DNA of 64,000 nucleotides from Siphonodentalium dalli. Its lineage: Eukaryota; Mollusca; Scaphopoda; Gadilida; Siphonodentaliidae. The translations under genes and the position numbers were made by a program. Below are positions 46,700 through 58,690 of the stretch, one piece after another; the first letter of the stretch is position 1, and every line of letters begins with the position of its first letter. Where the stretch lies: assembly GCA_032622095.1 (NCBI GenBank), contig CP136066.1:111373319-111437318 (forward strand). Reading direction: 5' to 3'. Below the pieces are notes generated by a model. That model searched no databases. It saw nothing but the letters and a program-made list of their open reading frames with translations, and was not told where the DNA came from.

Positions 46700-47190
46700 G
46701 ACTCGAATTTAATTTGAAAAAAACGTCGCAAGTGTGTCGACTCGAATTCAATTACCACCAAATCACGTCATGCTCGTTTGGGGTTTTCCAGTTTCAGTTG
46801 GGATTCCCTCCTTAGCATATCATTTATGCAGCTCATTTGCTTTTCTTCGATATAAATTCGAGTCGATGGAGATACGACGTTTGTTTGAAACACTGTTCTC
46901 TAATCGTAACTACTTTATCTCCAATGCCGCCATACATTTGTACATAATGTATGTATACTTGATACCAATTTTTGTATATAAGTTATGTTAATCTCCATAC
47001 GCATCTGGCATGTGTCATTGCCATTGCAGACGCATCAGCAATTAGATTCGTGTCGACTACACGCATTCTTCGTCGGCAGTGCGTCTACTCGCATTTATTT
47101 GAAACAAACGTCGCACTTTTGTCGACTCGAATTCAAATAATTGAATTGGAGTCTTCGGTATACAGTGCGACGTTTGTTCCGATTGTTATA
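46700..47190. repeat. Short repeats: AACGTCGCA and GTCGACTCGAATTC
   Basis: GAAACAAACGTCGCAC and GTCGACTCGAATTCAA recur at about 46718, 46738, 47047, 47100-47135 and, inverted, 47162-47178. The same sequences flank the elements at 39124-43015 and the 3' end of the YR element at about 43083. Probably fragments of one older repeat that served as an insertion target. Confidence 0.65.
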
Positions 47191-48172
47191 GGCCCACACA
47201 TGTACATAACGGCTTCGTGGAACATGTCATGCAGGTTATATTGGTTTGCGATGTGGATCAAAGCAAAAATTTGGTTCTCAAGCAGTCGGAATGATAACGC
47301 CCGTCATAATAAAAGCATAGAACAATATAAATGCATTGATATGGACGTCTCTATATACTGTGTTTGTTGAGTCCACCGTAGAACTGCATATATACACCCC
47401 TTCGACATCGAGATGTCCAAAATTTTGTATACCTTCTTTTTCCATTTAAAACAAAAAACTTCCCAACTGAATGGACAATAATCGAATCTCGGTCTAAACA
47501 CAACATCTTTTACAATAACTGAATATTGGTAAGAAAATTAAATATCAGAATAATTTCGGCCTATTTCTGGCTGAAATGTCAAATGACTTCTGTTGATTCG
47601 GGTATGCATGAAATGTCCAACGTTGAACATTTTGACCAAAGTTATAGGACACCGGTTGCTACGCCCCATGCAGCCTCGACGTTGTCCTAAAATATCGCCA
47701 GATATTATACCCAGCCATTCGCGACTTGCATTTATGATCCACTAAACGGTGATATACATAGATCGTGCTTTGTTTTATATGAGGGCCATTCCACGAAGAG
47801 TGGTATTATTAGCACGCTGTGCGTGTATACTGTTGGCCAAATATTAGAAGCATGTGGGCCGATGCGGCGATGGGACTTTTATAAATAGAAAATTGGTTTT
47901 TCCGGTTTATTTAAAAGTTGAACTGCGCGATCAGGAGGCCGGTCACCGGTAAAAGGTGTATTTGGGAATTTCAATTTCGTTTATTGTCCTTTACATTATT
48001 ATGTCAATAATGTTGATTTTTGGTTTGTGACAAGCTATGTCAATTACCAATAAAAGAAATTTGAAAGATAATTTATCGATATTTTTCGTTCTGCAGCCCA
48101 CTGATGGTTGTGGTCGGAGACGGTCGAGTCGGCCGCCGGTTCGTTAATTAGGTGCAGGTTGTTATTGTTATT
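47191..48172. other. Unassigned
   Basis: No gene, RNA gene or repeat recognised. Confidence 0.4.
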
Positions 48173-48695
48173 TTAACGGAATTCTGAGTTGGTCATTCGC
48201 GAAACCAATATATTTTATATTCTATAATTAAAATCATGGGTATATAATATATGATGTTGTTTATGGATATTGTAGGAAGTCTAATCTGACCGAATCAAAT
48301 TGAGCTATAGCGATGGGATTTCTCGCAGGACAACACATTTCGGGTTTTCGTGGGGTGTGTATCCACTGGATGTCTTATAGTTGCAGTATGTAACAATTAT
48401 GACCGCGTTAATTGCTTTCGATGTTTAGATGTGAACAATGGCTGGACCATGCACTCTTGGCGGGAACACAATACCTCCGATTTTTTATTCGCATTTAGAA
48501 GCTTTCTGGTGTGGTGAATGAGAAACCTGCAGTAATAAGCCGTAGTTGTTTGTAATAATTCGAAGGATTAGTTGTTTTAACGGAATTCTTAGGCGGTGAA
48601 TTCATGTAACCAATATATTTTATATTATAATTTATATTTATGGCTAATAATATGATCTTGAGGGCGTTACCATTTCTGATTATGGTTTTCTTGTT
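48173..48695 (-). repeat. ~400-bp dispersed repeat, copy 2 with partial extra copy
   Basis: 48292-48695 is the inverted copy of 17546-17945. A partial direct copy of its tail (TTAACGGAATTCTGAG, CCAATATATTTTATATTCTA) precedes it at 48173-48250. Confidence 0.8.
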
Positions 48696-49797
48696 ATATA
48701 TGGTTTTTACATTTCAGAGAATGTCTCGAGCTTGTTTTGAAATAACATTTCATGTGCGAGTGTATGCTTATATATAGGACTGTGTCGTCATCATGATCTA
48801 GTCAGCCGCCACTTTTAACTGCTATGTCGGTTGTGGATAAAATATCACATGTGCATTTATATACTTACACGAACTGTTCAGTATAATAGTTCTATCTATG
48901 TATCTATGTGTTTAACTTGTGATATAAAACAGCGACATACATGCAATGACTGGCATTACGTTATATATCACCACCACCATGTGGGTTTCCGAGATCCGTA
49001 TATTCAAGTCGAGCTCCCTTCTCTGTGTCGTATATCGTCGAGTCCGGCAAGACGAGACAATATTCATCACAGAGAAGGTGGCGAGACTTGAATACATATC
49101 TCGGGAACACACAAAGTGGTGATAACCATTTTATATTAATATTCACACAACAGACTATCGTCTAAATGTAGTATCTTATGAGAACTATGTCGTTGTGCTA
49201 ATATAGATAACACACAACACAGTTGACGTAGTGGTGCGTCACCACCAAGACTGCCGTCATCAACGATAAAGTGTGTCAAAATAGATCCGAATAATCACAC
49301 GCACTAGTTACATCAAAACAACAGTTTTTTTCGTTCTTTTTTTTTTTTGCGTGAAACAACCGATTTTATTTAGTATTTTCGGTATTCCCATAGCAAACGA
49401 CACAATTGAATGGATATAATAGATGTTTAGTCCAATATTGTGAAAATAATAGGAATTATTGATGAAAATTGGCCGATTAATCTTATTGTTTACAAACGAA
49501 GCCAGTTTCTCCACAACAAACGCACAGTCACTGTTGCCATCGAGGATACGGCTTGTTAGTATAGAGCATACAAGATCGGAATCCTATATAGGCGTTTCGT
49601 GTGTATTTGAGCTAAATTGTAAGATAAATTTAACGTAATCCCAGCCTTTGAATGCCGCTGTTTTATTGTATACTTGCCCGTGAATTATGAGGGTTTTAGC
49701 AGTGAGATATAAGTGATATCCCACTAGTGAGTGATATCAACTTGAAATTTCTGATGTATTGACATTCATTGGGGGCCATAGGCAAGTAACTAAAGTA
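48696..49797. other. Unassigned
   Basis: Contains AGGGAGCTCGACTTG-like and TTCTCTGTG/CACAGAGAA inverted segments at 49012-49078 and a T-rich run at 49326-49350. No gene recognised. Confidence 0.4.
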
Positions 49798-49943
49798 TAT
49801 ACACTTTTTCAGTGATATGGGTTAAATCTCATTCGTGATGACAAAACATTTGAATTTCCACTCGTGGCTAAAGTCACTCGTGGAAATTCAATGTTTTGTC
49901 ATCACCCATGAGATATAACCCATATCCACTGAAAAAGTGTGGA
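49798..49943. repeat. Fold-back hairpin element, ~65-bp arms
   Basis: The left arm starts ACACTTTTTCAGTGATATGG and includes ATGACAAAACATTTGAATTT. The right arm mirrors it and ends TATCCACTGAAAAAGTGT. The apex is CACTCGTGGCTAAAGTCACTCGTG-like, itself repetitive. Non-coding. Confidence 0.8.
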
Positions 49944-50499
49944 TATCCTCTATGTGTCTATACCTCGCGTCAAATTTGTGGAATATATACCATTTCTTCA
50001 CTGATTTCTCAGGTTGCATTCTTTTTTATTCTGTGTCAAATCAGACTGGAAGATAACATTGAATATTATGCGGAAATGCACTAATTTCTCGAAGAAATGT
50101 GTTCAGAATTAGTACATGTACGTCTCTTTTTCAGGGCAGTGAAGTGGCTTATGTTTGAAGATGAGATACCTTCCAAAAAATATCGCAAAGGCTTGCATCA
50201 TATATATACTAGCCGCAGTTATTTTATTTGGTAACGATCTTATCCACTTTGTTCTGTCCCGTTGACCGTTGTTATCAAATGCATCCCATTCACCTCCAAT
50301 TTCCCTTCCATTTGGAACTTTTAAGCATCCACGGCCACAATTGATTCAAAACTAATCAAAATTTCCTAAATTTATTTTAGTAAAAAGAAAAATACATACA
50401 ATCACCATCAGTCATATATATGCCACAGTCATCGCGAAAATATACAAAATCATGCATCAGTTTTATGCTGAAAACAAGCGCAAACGATCAATACTCAGA

Positions 50500-51625
50500 A
50501 CGCTCTTTATAACTTATCGCTTTTGGTAGACGGATGCAGGGACGCTCTTTATGGGGACATGTCTCTATTCCGAAGTTCACTATTCCGAAGGTTCTCTATT
50601 CCGAAGGTTATTGTTATTTTAAAGGTTAATTCTATATTCTATTGAGATGGTTCTTTGTCATGCACGAAGACTCTTTTTGTGAAGGAAACAACTTAAAACA
50701 TTAAAACAATGCGATTTTTTTTTTGCGGGTTTCCTTGAGATTTAATGTCATTACTATATATGACGTCATTTCTCAATACATATTCACTTCACGCAGCCCA
50801 CACAATTGCTATGTTTCCATACGATTTAATGCCATTACGTATGCCGTTATATCTCAATAAACTTAGAAGCAAGAATACGCCAGCAAAAGGCGGATTAAAA
50901 CAGTGGGGCTATAACGCTTAATGAATACTGGAGCGTCATAACGTACTGCGTAGCAGAATATCGCCGAATAGACGGATATGAGATGAACCTAACTGCAATT
51001 GTGACTTTGTATTGACTTTAAATGCCACTTAATATTCGAGTCACCGATTATTTTTTATAGTGCCTTGATATACGGTTTTAATAACAATCTATATCATAAA
51101 ATATGATTAAAATACTATAATTCACCACCATTTAAAACGTCTGTGTCTCAGACAATGAGCGCTTCCTGTTTCCAATGGTGTATAATATGGCATATATTTT
51201 ATATATGTGATCTGGGGGTTCGAAAATTAAGTGAGCCTTTAATGTTGATGTTTCTTTCAAATTGTCAGTTCGGACTAATGTCGTTCATTTAAGTCATGCA
51301 GTCATCGTGTTTTCAACTTTCCATAATAAACGATAAACTGATACTGTCTTCTTGCTAATAATATCCGACATCTGCGACAATTTGGGAATTAGAATGGGGT
51401 GCATAACTGTACTATATGTGAATACTAGGGTAATAGTATTTTTCATTCCCCGTAGGGGGGGGGGTGCAAATTTTGATTCATTTCTGGTTAAATACGCCCA
51501 GAATAGAAAACCTTCGGAATAGTGAACCTTCGGAACAATGAACCTTCGTAATAGGGAACCTTCGGAATAATGAACCTTCGGAATAACGAACCTTCGGAAT
51601 AATGAACCTTCGGAATAGAGAACCC
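50500..51625. repeat. Segment bounded by inverted ATTCCGAAGGTTC arrays
   Basis: Two to three copies of CTATTCCGAAGGTT at 50565-50610 face about eight copies of the 16-bp unit AACCTTCGGAATAATG at 51501-51625 in the opposite orientation, with ~900 bp between. Two inverted ATAAAGAGCG motifs (about 50505 and 50563) lie at the left edge. This may be an element whose termini are opposed minisatellites, or two arrays formed by inversion. Confidence 0.65.
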
Positions 51626-52287
51626 TACCCCTCTGTATAGAGGACGATCATTGTATTTTTTACTAGATTCACAAACACTCAAAACATGCTAACATTTCCT
51701 CTTTTGAATGTCGATATCTGTTCACCTCATATCAATGGGTCCATGTGTACGATATATTATGGTGTAGAATGTAGAAAACGTACATATTGTAGTTCTATGC
51801 CAATTATGGCGTCAAAGCGGACTGAGCATCTTTACACCTCTGTGGCAGCAGAGAAAGTGTGTGATGTGCATGTATATAACCAAAACTTGCGACAAGTTCA
51901 TAGATATTTCAAAACTTTTCATGTCTCATTTAAACGTATTCGTTTAACATGTCTATTGGTAATTATTGAATGCATCAGGGCATGTTATTTCCACCAACCC
52001 TCCCCGTGAAAAATATAATTAATTAATTCGCCGCATCTTTGACACCTATTAACGTAGGAAGGCGGACACATACGGGAGTATACGCTCTTGGGTCAAGTGT
52101 CTGTTATCATGCATAAAGATGCTCTATGCTCTTCTCGGCAGCACTCCCAACAACAAACGGTTCTATGGAACTCCTTTTCAAGCCACGGTCCAATGGAAGT
52201 TTCCACATCGTCAAATTATAGATCAACGAAGGGTGTGTAGTTGGAAAGTCACAGTCATATCATTTCTAATTACGGTTTATACGCCCG
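51626..52287. other. Unassigned
   Basis: A 107-codon + frame (51686-52009) has no motif or family resemblance and is not called. Confidence 0.4.
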
Positions 52288-53225
52288 TTAGAAACAACCA
52301 TATTATGTAATCTGTCTGTCCGCCCGTCAACATCTTTAGCTCAACTTGACGCATTTATTGGAGAATTTTCAGGCAATTTTAGGATCACATCTAGATGGGA
52401 GATATCAATTTTGAACAATTTTGGATGAAAAATGTGGCCGCTGGCAGCCATCTTGGATTTTAATCTTTGCATGGCTAAATCCATTGGCACACCCTACAGA
52501 CCACATCCCTGATCCGATCATTACCAAACCGCATATGGACCTTTGGGTGACCTCCAGATGTGAGCCATCAAATTTTTACGAAGTTCGTTTGAAAACATGG
52601 CTCAAGCGCCCATCTTGGATTTTACTCTTTGTGTGACTAAATCCTTCGGCACGCCCTACATGTCACCTCCCTCATCCGATCACCAAACTTCATATGGATC
52701 TCCGGCGGTGACCTCTAGATGGGGAGCCATAATTTGTATTCCAATATTCGTTAAAAAGACATGGCCACCAGCAGCCATCCTGAATTTCAAATTTTAATCC
52801 ATCGGCACACCCTGCAGCTCGCATTCATTGGAGAATTGTTTTGAAAATGTACAGGCATGCTTAGGATCACCTCTAGATGGGAGCTATCGAACTTGAACAA
52901 TTTTCGATGAAAAACATGGCCGCAGCTGCCATCTTGGATTTTACTCTTTGCATGACTAAATCCTTTGGCACACCCTACATACCTCACCCCTGATCCGATC
53001 ATCACCAAACTTCATAGGGATCTTTTTGGATGACCATTAGATGAAGGAGCCATAATTTTTCCGTATTTCGGTGAAAACATGGCCGCCAACCGTTATCTGG
53101 GATTTCACACTTTGCATGACTATATCCTTCTGCGCACCCAAGAGGCCATCTCCCTCCTCCGATCATCACCAAACTCATATGAATCTTCGGGGCGACCTGT
53201 AGATGGGAACCATCTTAGATTTTAC
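52288..53225 (+). mobile_element. Tandem-bearing element (HINE-like architecture), copy 2
   Basis: Begins TTTATACGCCCGTTAGAAAC and ATTATGTAATCTGTCTGTCC, closely matching the first ~45 bp of the element at 13605. The tandem core is different: about five ~160-bp units marked by GCCATCTTGGATTTTA at about 52449, 52611, 52775, 52930 and 53093, with GATGGGAGCCAT and TTTGCATGACTAAATCC in each. The 3' end was not located. Confidence 0.6.
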
Positions 53226-56039
53226 TCTTTCTAGTATAGTATTACTGTAAGTTTAGGCACTCCCTACATCCAAACTTTTTTGCGATTAATCCCAAACTGC
53301 TTATGCATTTTCAGGGTAATCTCAAGTTGCATGCATATAAATTTTCCGAGTTCCCTATCACTCTATGGACTGCAATATATGGCATGATCCCATTTCCAAG
53401 TTGTGCCTCAGTGTCATTGACACTTTCAATTTTTATTTTTTTTCCGGATAGTATATATATTATTTGTTTTTCGATCGACCCCGACGTTCCGACTTCCAAG
53501 GTATCAAACTGAAAAATGTCCGCTCATTTGAAAGGATAACTCAGATTTGAATTGATTAGTAGATCAACCGTGTTGCGAGACGGTGGGTGCAACTGATATT
53601 GTTCCATATGTTATTTAAAGATGTTTTCTCTTCAAAGTTCTTGGCAACACTTCTAACAGCAATAACAAAACATTTTAATTTTAATCACAAGCCAACTCAG
53701 CTATGTCAAATGTGGAATATGGGGCTGGTCGGAAAACTTTTGCCCGAGTCATAGTCCTTAGACATAGAAACGCCATATTGTTTTCATTTCCGAGTGATAA
53801 CTTTAGAATTTATTATTCAATCGACAAAAATATGGTATCTGGTTTAATCACAAGAAAACACAGGTCAAGTTTGGCCTCAGAGCACAGGTATTTATATTTA
53901 ATTGCCCTATATAGTGGAAAATGCGTTAAATATCCTACCTCTTTCGGGGGGGGTCAGCCTATCTTCTGATAATAAATCTCCATTCAAGATTGTCCAGACA
54001 CGTCAATTAACGATTATGTTTATGTCAATTATTATGAGCAAACAAATGGGTATTGATGGCCAGATGAACGTTGTGCCAAAAAATCCTGATATTTCAAAAT
54101 GGATTTTCTATTATTATGTCTGGAATTTCTTTTAGTTATTTGGTAAAAGGGATTATTGTGACACAATATATAAGAACCATCAACCCGTTGGAAATAATAT
54201 GTCTTCCCTCTACTGGAAATAATTAATAACAAACACCCAATTATGTTTGGAAACAAGCCACGACGAGCGACTCTCCCGTGTATTGCTCTGATTGCACAAT
54301 GATAGGCCTGACCACGTTGAACCAATACGTACGGCCCCAGTAACGACGGCGTCCCCACCGGCCAGAAAAAACCGCCTTTCTGATTTTAGATTTTTTTTAT
54401 GGCGGAAATCTGTAACCAGAGCCTTTGTGAAGCCCGTCTACAGGGTGAAATGCTGGTCCTCATCTCCATATTCATGTGTATATTCATATTGGCATGGACC
54501 CCAATCTTTGACAAACAATAATATAATTTACTTTCTATTATACCCGGTATTGAATCTTGAAAAACTTGTAAATGACATCGTCTTGAACAGACAAATGAAT
54601 TCAGGTTCTGAGATTAGTTATAATTTCTTATTGGACTATTCGTGAATACAAATATGACAATTTGCTTGAGTTCACTTCCGTGTGAAAACTTGTCTTTCCA
54701 TGAATATATATAGCCCCTGCTATCTTGAATAATCCTTGTGAAAGAAAAGCTTGTGGCCAACATGACATGAATACACGTTTAATCACATCTTAAATGCATA
54801 TCAATGAAATCCTCACAATATATAATTCTGTAATAAACCTCTGAATTTGGCATGAGAACTTTCTATGCACTTTTGACCCGATAATCTATAGATTTTTCTA
54901 AACGCCTCTTTCGATTTTGACAAAACGTCTTATATATACCATGCAACATTACCCCACATTATTATTATATTGTATACTGTGCGTCCAAATGACGCTCTGA
55001 CATGTTTGACGTTTGTCGAATCTTGACAAATTGAATGTTAACATTATTCAGCTTATATTCGACAAAAATTTCTAACAAAATTTTTGTGAGGAAGTTGACG
55101 GGACGAACGCCATGCTAGAAGTGAATCTCATTACTGAACTCGTGACCCGCTTTGTTATCGCTAAGCCCCATTGGCTGTTACCTCGTCACGTGTTCATAAA
55201 CAACCATAATTACACCCAATCGCGGAAACCCGTCGTTTCCCGCGCTGTCTAATTATGTTAACCCGTATCGCCAAGACAAATGTTTTTCTCTATTACTACG
55301 AAACGCGAAAAACTATTACCCCATTTACTATAATGTTATGGCAAAATCACCTTATGAAATTTCGCTGTGTTCCGGTACCACGAACATTTGTAAAAGGAAC
55401 GTTCTCAACAGCGCAGTGTATATATCCATGATACCATAGCTGAAGATGAGAGGAAACATGCATTTTCTTCAAGATATTTCAAATAATTATTTTCTTTAGA
55501 ACGACAGCCACATATAAATCAGTTTCTATGTTTGAGAATGTTCGTGTCATGCCTGTAGATCAATGAAGAATTTGGCTTTGATGAATTCGAAGTCATCCAG
55601 CTGTCCTGATTCAAATATCAGTTGGCAACTATATCTAAATACTGTCTATTTATTATGGTCGTCAGGCCGTTAGATCCGGAAGAAATTGGCAAAGAAGCCG
55701 TTTTGGTCTCAAAACAACACATCCAACATCCGTTAAAATCCGCTTTGTGAAAAACTCCCAATTAAACATGGTGTCCAAGATGGCCTGCCGTATCGGAAAA
55801 TGCTGAATTTCTGCGGTAGGTGAACCAGTCAGTACCAAAATAGTAATACATTGAAATATACACAAACAATGCGTTGTCGTAACTCATATTTGATATATGT
55901 CTGTCCAAAAATGGACAAAATCGAATAAAATTTGCATTGTGTGCAAACGTGATTAGCTAGTACTTTAAGAGCACACAGACGCTATAATTATTACAGGGTA
56001 TATCATCATGCCGAAATTATAAATTTCAGCCCGACTGTG
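53226..56039. other. Unassigned AT-rich sequence
   Basis: Open frames here (for example 53703-53969, 54292-54645 on +, 54032-54358 on -) have no recognisable domains. No repeats above background were identified by eye. Confidence 0.4.
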
Positions 56040-56305
56040 CAGAAATCTCAAACTTTAAATACGTAAATCATTGGGTTTGTCTTGCGTGAAGTTGACCGAT
56101 AAGTCCTTCAAATGGATCTGTTTTAGTTATCTGTGTATCTTTAAGGATATTTAACAACATACTCCCAGGTGGTTATCTCTTGCTTCGACGTGGCATGGGT
56201 TGGAGTTACGTCCATGTTGACAGCCATTTCTTGGTCGCGGTTGTATTATTTAATGTCCGGTCGCTCGGTACTCTAATTTTGCACAAACTGGTATAGCTGC
56301 GTAAT
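56040..56305 (+). repeat. ~300-bp dispersed repeat, copy 2
   Basis: Direct, diverged copy of 18775-19075 (AAATCATTGGGTTTG, AAGGATATTTAACA, AGGTGGTTATCTC, TTGACAGCCATTTCTTGG). Confidence 0.65.
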
Positions 56306-56985
56306 TCTTATGTCACAATATACCGTATAATGACGTATTTAGAGAACTGGTGTAAATAAAAACAAGCATGTTTTCGCCATCTTAAATAATACAGTTTCAC
56401 AAAACTCGGATTTTTATATATGTTATACCAAAGACTCTCCTGCGTCACAAAATCGCTTACTTACTAATTTTTTCCAGGTTCAACCATCTTACCATGACCA
56501 TACTAATTTCCAGTTTATTGCTCCCCGCTTAAGTGCAACAAACTAACAGTTCTCTTCATTGGGATGAAATATTTGTGGCTTCTTTATTCTCCACTGTAAT
56601 ATGTGGGGGTATAATGTTTTATCATGCAATTAAATAATTCACCCAACAAAACAGACATGAAGCTTCTCAAGGCAATTAGCTATTTGGTGATTGGAATTTT
56701 GTGTGAAATTATTAATTATTCTTGTTTCATAAAAGGACAAAACAAACGAAAATAGTATCGTCAACCTCTCAAATGCATTAAAGTCCATTGTTTTTGTCTT
56801 CTCTTATACTTGTTCATATTCAATATATACGTACAATGAAGATCATATGTATCAATCAAGATTGTTTGCCGAATAGATCCAGAGAAATTCTTTGTTGAAA
56901 ATATCTTGCCATTTTTGCCTTGATTTATGAAAAAACGCGGGTCCGAACTTTAAGTCACTCTCGAGTGGTGCATTGTTTGTTTCAG

Positions 56986-57196
56986 TCATGACCAGGAAAG
57001 GTACACGTCGCACTCCCAAATCGCCATCTGGAACACAGCAGCTTATCATCCTCTCGTATGCAAGCAGCGGATCAACTGTGACCGGAGATCTCCTCCAACA
57101 GTCGAATGATGTGTTCTATATATTCGAGCCATTACATGTCGTAGATGGTTTGTATCGAGGCAACTCCACCAGTCAGTCGCTCGCTGGGACTAAGAA
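56986..57196 (+). CDS. Probable exon of a carbohydrate sulfotransferase (CHST1/3/5-like)
   Basis: The exon encodes about 70 residues, with QLIILSYASSGSTVTGDLLQQ, then VFYIFEPLH. This matches the 5'-phosphosulfate-binding loop (usually written as R-x-G-S-S/T-x-x-x-x-x-L) and the following strand of Golgi 6-O-sulfotransferases, which move sulfate from PAPS to galactose or N-acetylglucosamine. A polypyrimidine acceptor TTGTTTGTTTCAG ends at 56985 and a donor AA-GTAAGT begins at 57197. The frame continues open upstream, so ATG 56988 need not be the start. The remaining exons, including the 3'-phosphate loop, are not visible downstream, where tandem repeats begin within 400 bp. It may be a gene extending out of the window or a stranded fragment. 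It is the best host-gene candidate here. Confidence 0.65.
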
Positions 57197-57292
57197 GTAA
57201 GTTGCAGAAATAATTAAAAAAAAAAAAACTCCTTTATATATATGAACCTCCGCGACTGGTCACCCACTCACCCAAATATCAGCACAATCCCT

Positions 57293-57555
57293 ATTCACAA
57301 TTACATGGTATATAATTTGGTATGGTCCGTCTCCACTCTTCGATTGGATAGAAAGACGATAAATAGTTCCCGTGCATGTTGACGCCTTCTCTGTTGCTAA
57401 CAAGAGGCTTATCAAACACACGGTTATCAGTTATATAATAACAGTTAGGACACTGCGTCACCAAGTTATGCGCACATTCTACCTTTAACCATGAAGCAAT
57501 AGCCGCCATACCGGATATGGTTTCAATTTCTTCAGTTTCTACCAAACACTTCATT
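57293..57555 (-). CDS. Unidentified 87-codon open frame, possible exon
   Basis: Starts MKCLVETEEIETIS and ends PNYIPCNCE before TAG. Composition looks protein-like (mixed codons, several Cys and Trp: ASWLKVECAHNLV, CPNCYYITDN, FYPIEEWRRTIPNY), unlike the low-complexity frames around it. No family was recognised. It lies tail-to-tail with the sulfotransferase exon and its start abuts the hairpin of the tandem element at 57558. Could be a coding exon, a gene fragment or chance. Confidence 0.25.
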
Positions 57556-57557
57556 TT

Positions 57558-58690
57558 ATCCCCCGCCAAATTGAAAATTTGCGGGGGATATAGGAATGGG
57601 TTCAGTCCGTCTGTCCGTCCGTCCGTCCCGAATTTGTAAGAGTCATAACTTTAACAAATGTCAACGGATTTCAAAGATTTTTCGTATATGAGATCACCTG
57701 ACCATTACATAGAAAGAGTTCGCAAGCCAGGTCCGGCCGGATATTTTTACCGGAGTTATTGGACTTTGTTTATTATTTTTATCGAATTTACCAAATAGCA
57801 AATAGACGACGTTACAGGGCTCATTTCCACAAATCCCAACGGATTTCAAAGATATTTGGTATATGAGTTCACATGACCAGTATCTAGAACGAGTTCGCAA
57901 ACCAGGTCCGGCCGGATATTTTAAGCGGACTTATTGGACTTTGTTTATTTTGTGTGTGCAAATGGACGACGTCACAGGGCTCATTTCCACAAATGTCAAC
58001 GGATTTCAAAAACTTTTGGTATATGAGTTCACATGACCAGTATCTAGAACGAGTTCGCAAACCAGGTCCGGCCGGATATTTTAAGCGGACTTATTGGACT
58101 TTGTTTATTTTTTTTTGTGCAAATGGACGACGTCACAGGGTTCATTTCCACCAATGTCAACGGATTTCAAAGATTTTTGGTATATGAGTGCACATGACCA
58201 GTATCTAGAACGAGTTCGCAAACCAGGTCCGGCCGGATATTTTCAGTAGAGTTATTGGACTTTGTTTATTATTGTTGGTGCAAATGGACGACGTCACGTG
58301 GCTAATTTCGCTGAAGGGGTCACTCTCACCAAAAAAGTGCTGAAGGGTACACAGGATTTTAAAATGTGCTGAAGGGTACACAGGTTTTGAAATCTCGTTT
58401 TAAATGACGTTTAGTATTCGTATCTGCCATGATTTCTGTTAGAGGATGATTGTTTGCATTCCAACGAACATTAAAATGAACAGAAAACAAACTGCTAATG
58501 GGCATCAGACTTTCAAAAATACAGTTTTAGAAACGGTGTTAGTGTCGATCACAAGCCCTGTGTACCCTTTAGCAAATTTTCCAAACCCTGTGTACCCTTC
58601 AGCACTTTTTTTGGTGAGAATGACCCCTTCAGCGCTAATTTCCACAAATGTCAGTACCTAAAATGAGTCGCAAGCCAGGCTTTTTGACAA
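57558..58690 (+). mobile_element. Tandem-bearing element with GAA-loop hairpin, copy 3
   Basis: Begins with hairpin CCCCGCCAAATT-GAA-AATTTGCGGGG, then a GTCC microsatellite (57607-57628), then about four units of 160-175 bp marked by GGTCCGGCCGGATATTTT at about 57730, 57905, 58066 and 58227. GGACGACGTCAC and TTTCCACAAATGTCAACGG occur in each unit. The last unit is split by a MITE (58310-58633). Its layout matches the elements at 13605 and 52288, but the terminal sequence differs. Confidence 0.7.
58310..58633. mobile_element. 324-bp MITE with 9-bp target duplication (MULE-like)
   Basis: The left end GCTGAAGGGGTCACTCTCAC and the right end GTGAGAATGACCCCTTCAGC are inverted. The duplicated GCTAATTTC lies at 58301-58309 and 58634-58642. 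Removing one copy and the element restores the tandem unit (GTGGCTAATTTCCACAAATG), so insertion is well supported. The ends carry paired subterminal GTGCTGAAGGGTACACAGG copies. A 9-bp duplication fits Mutator-like elements. Non-coding. Confidence 0.85.
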
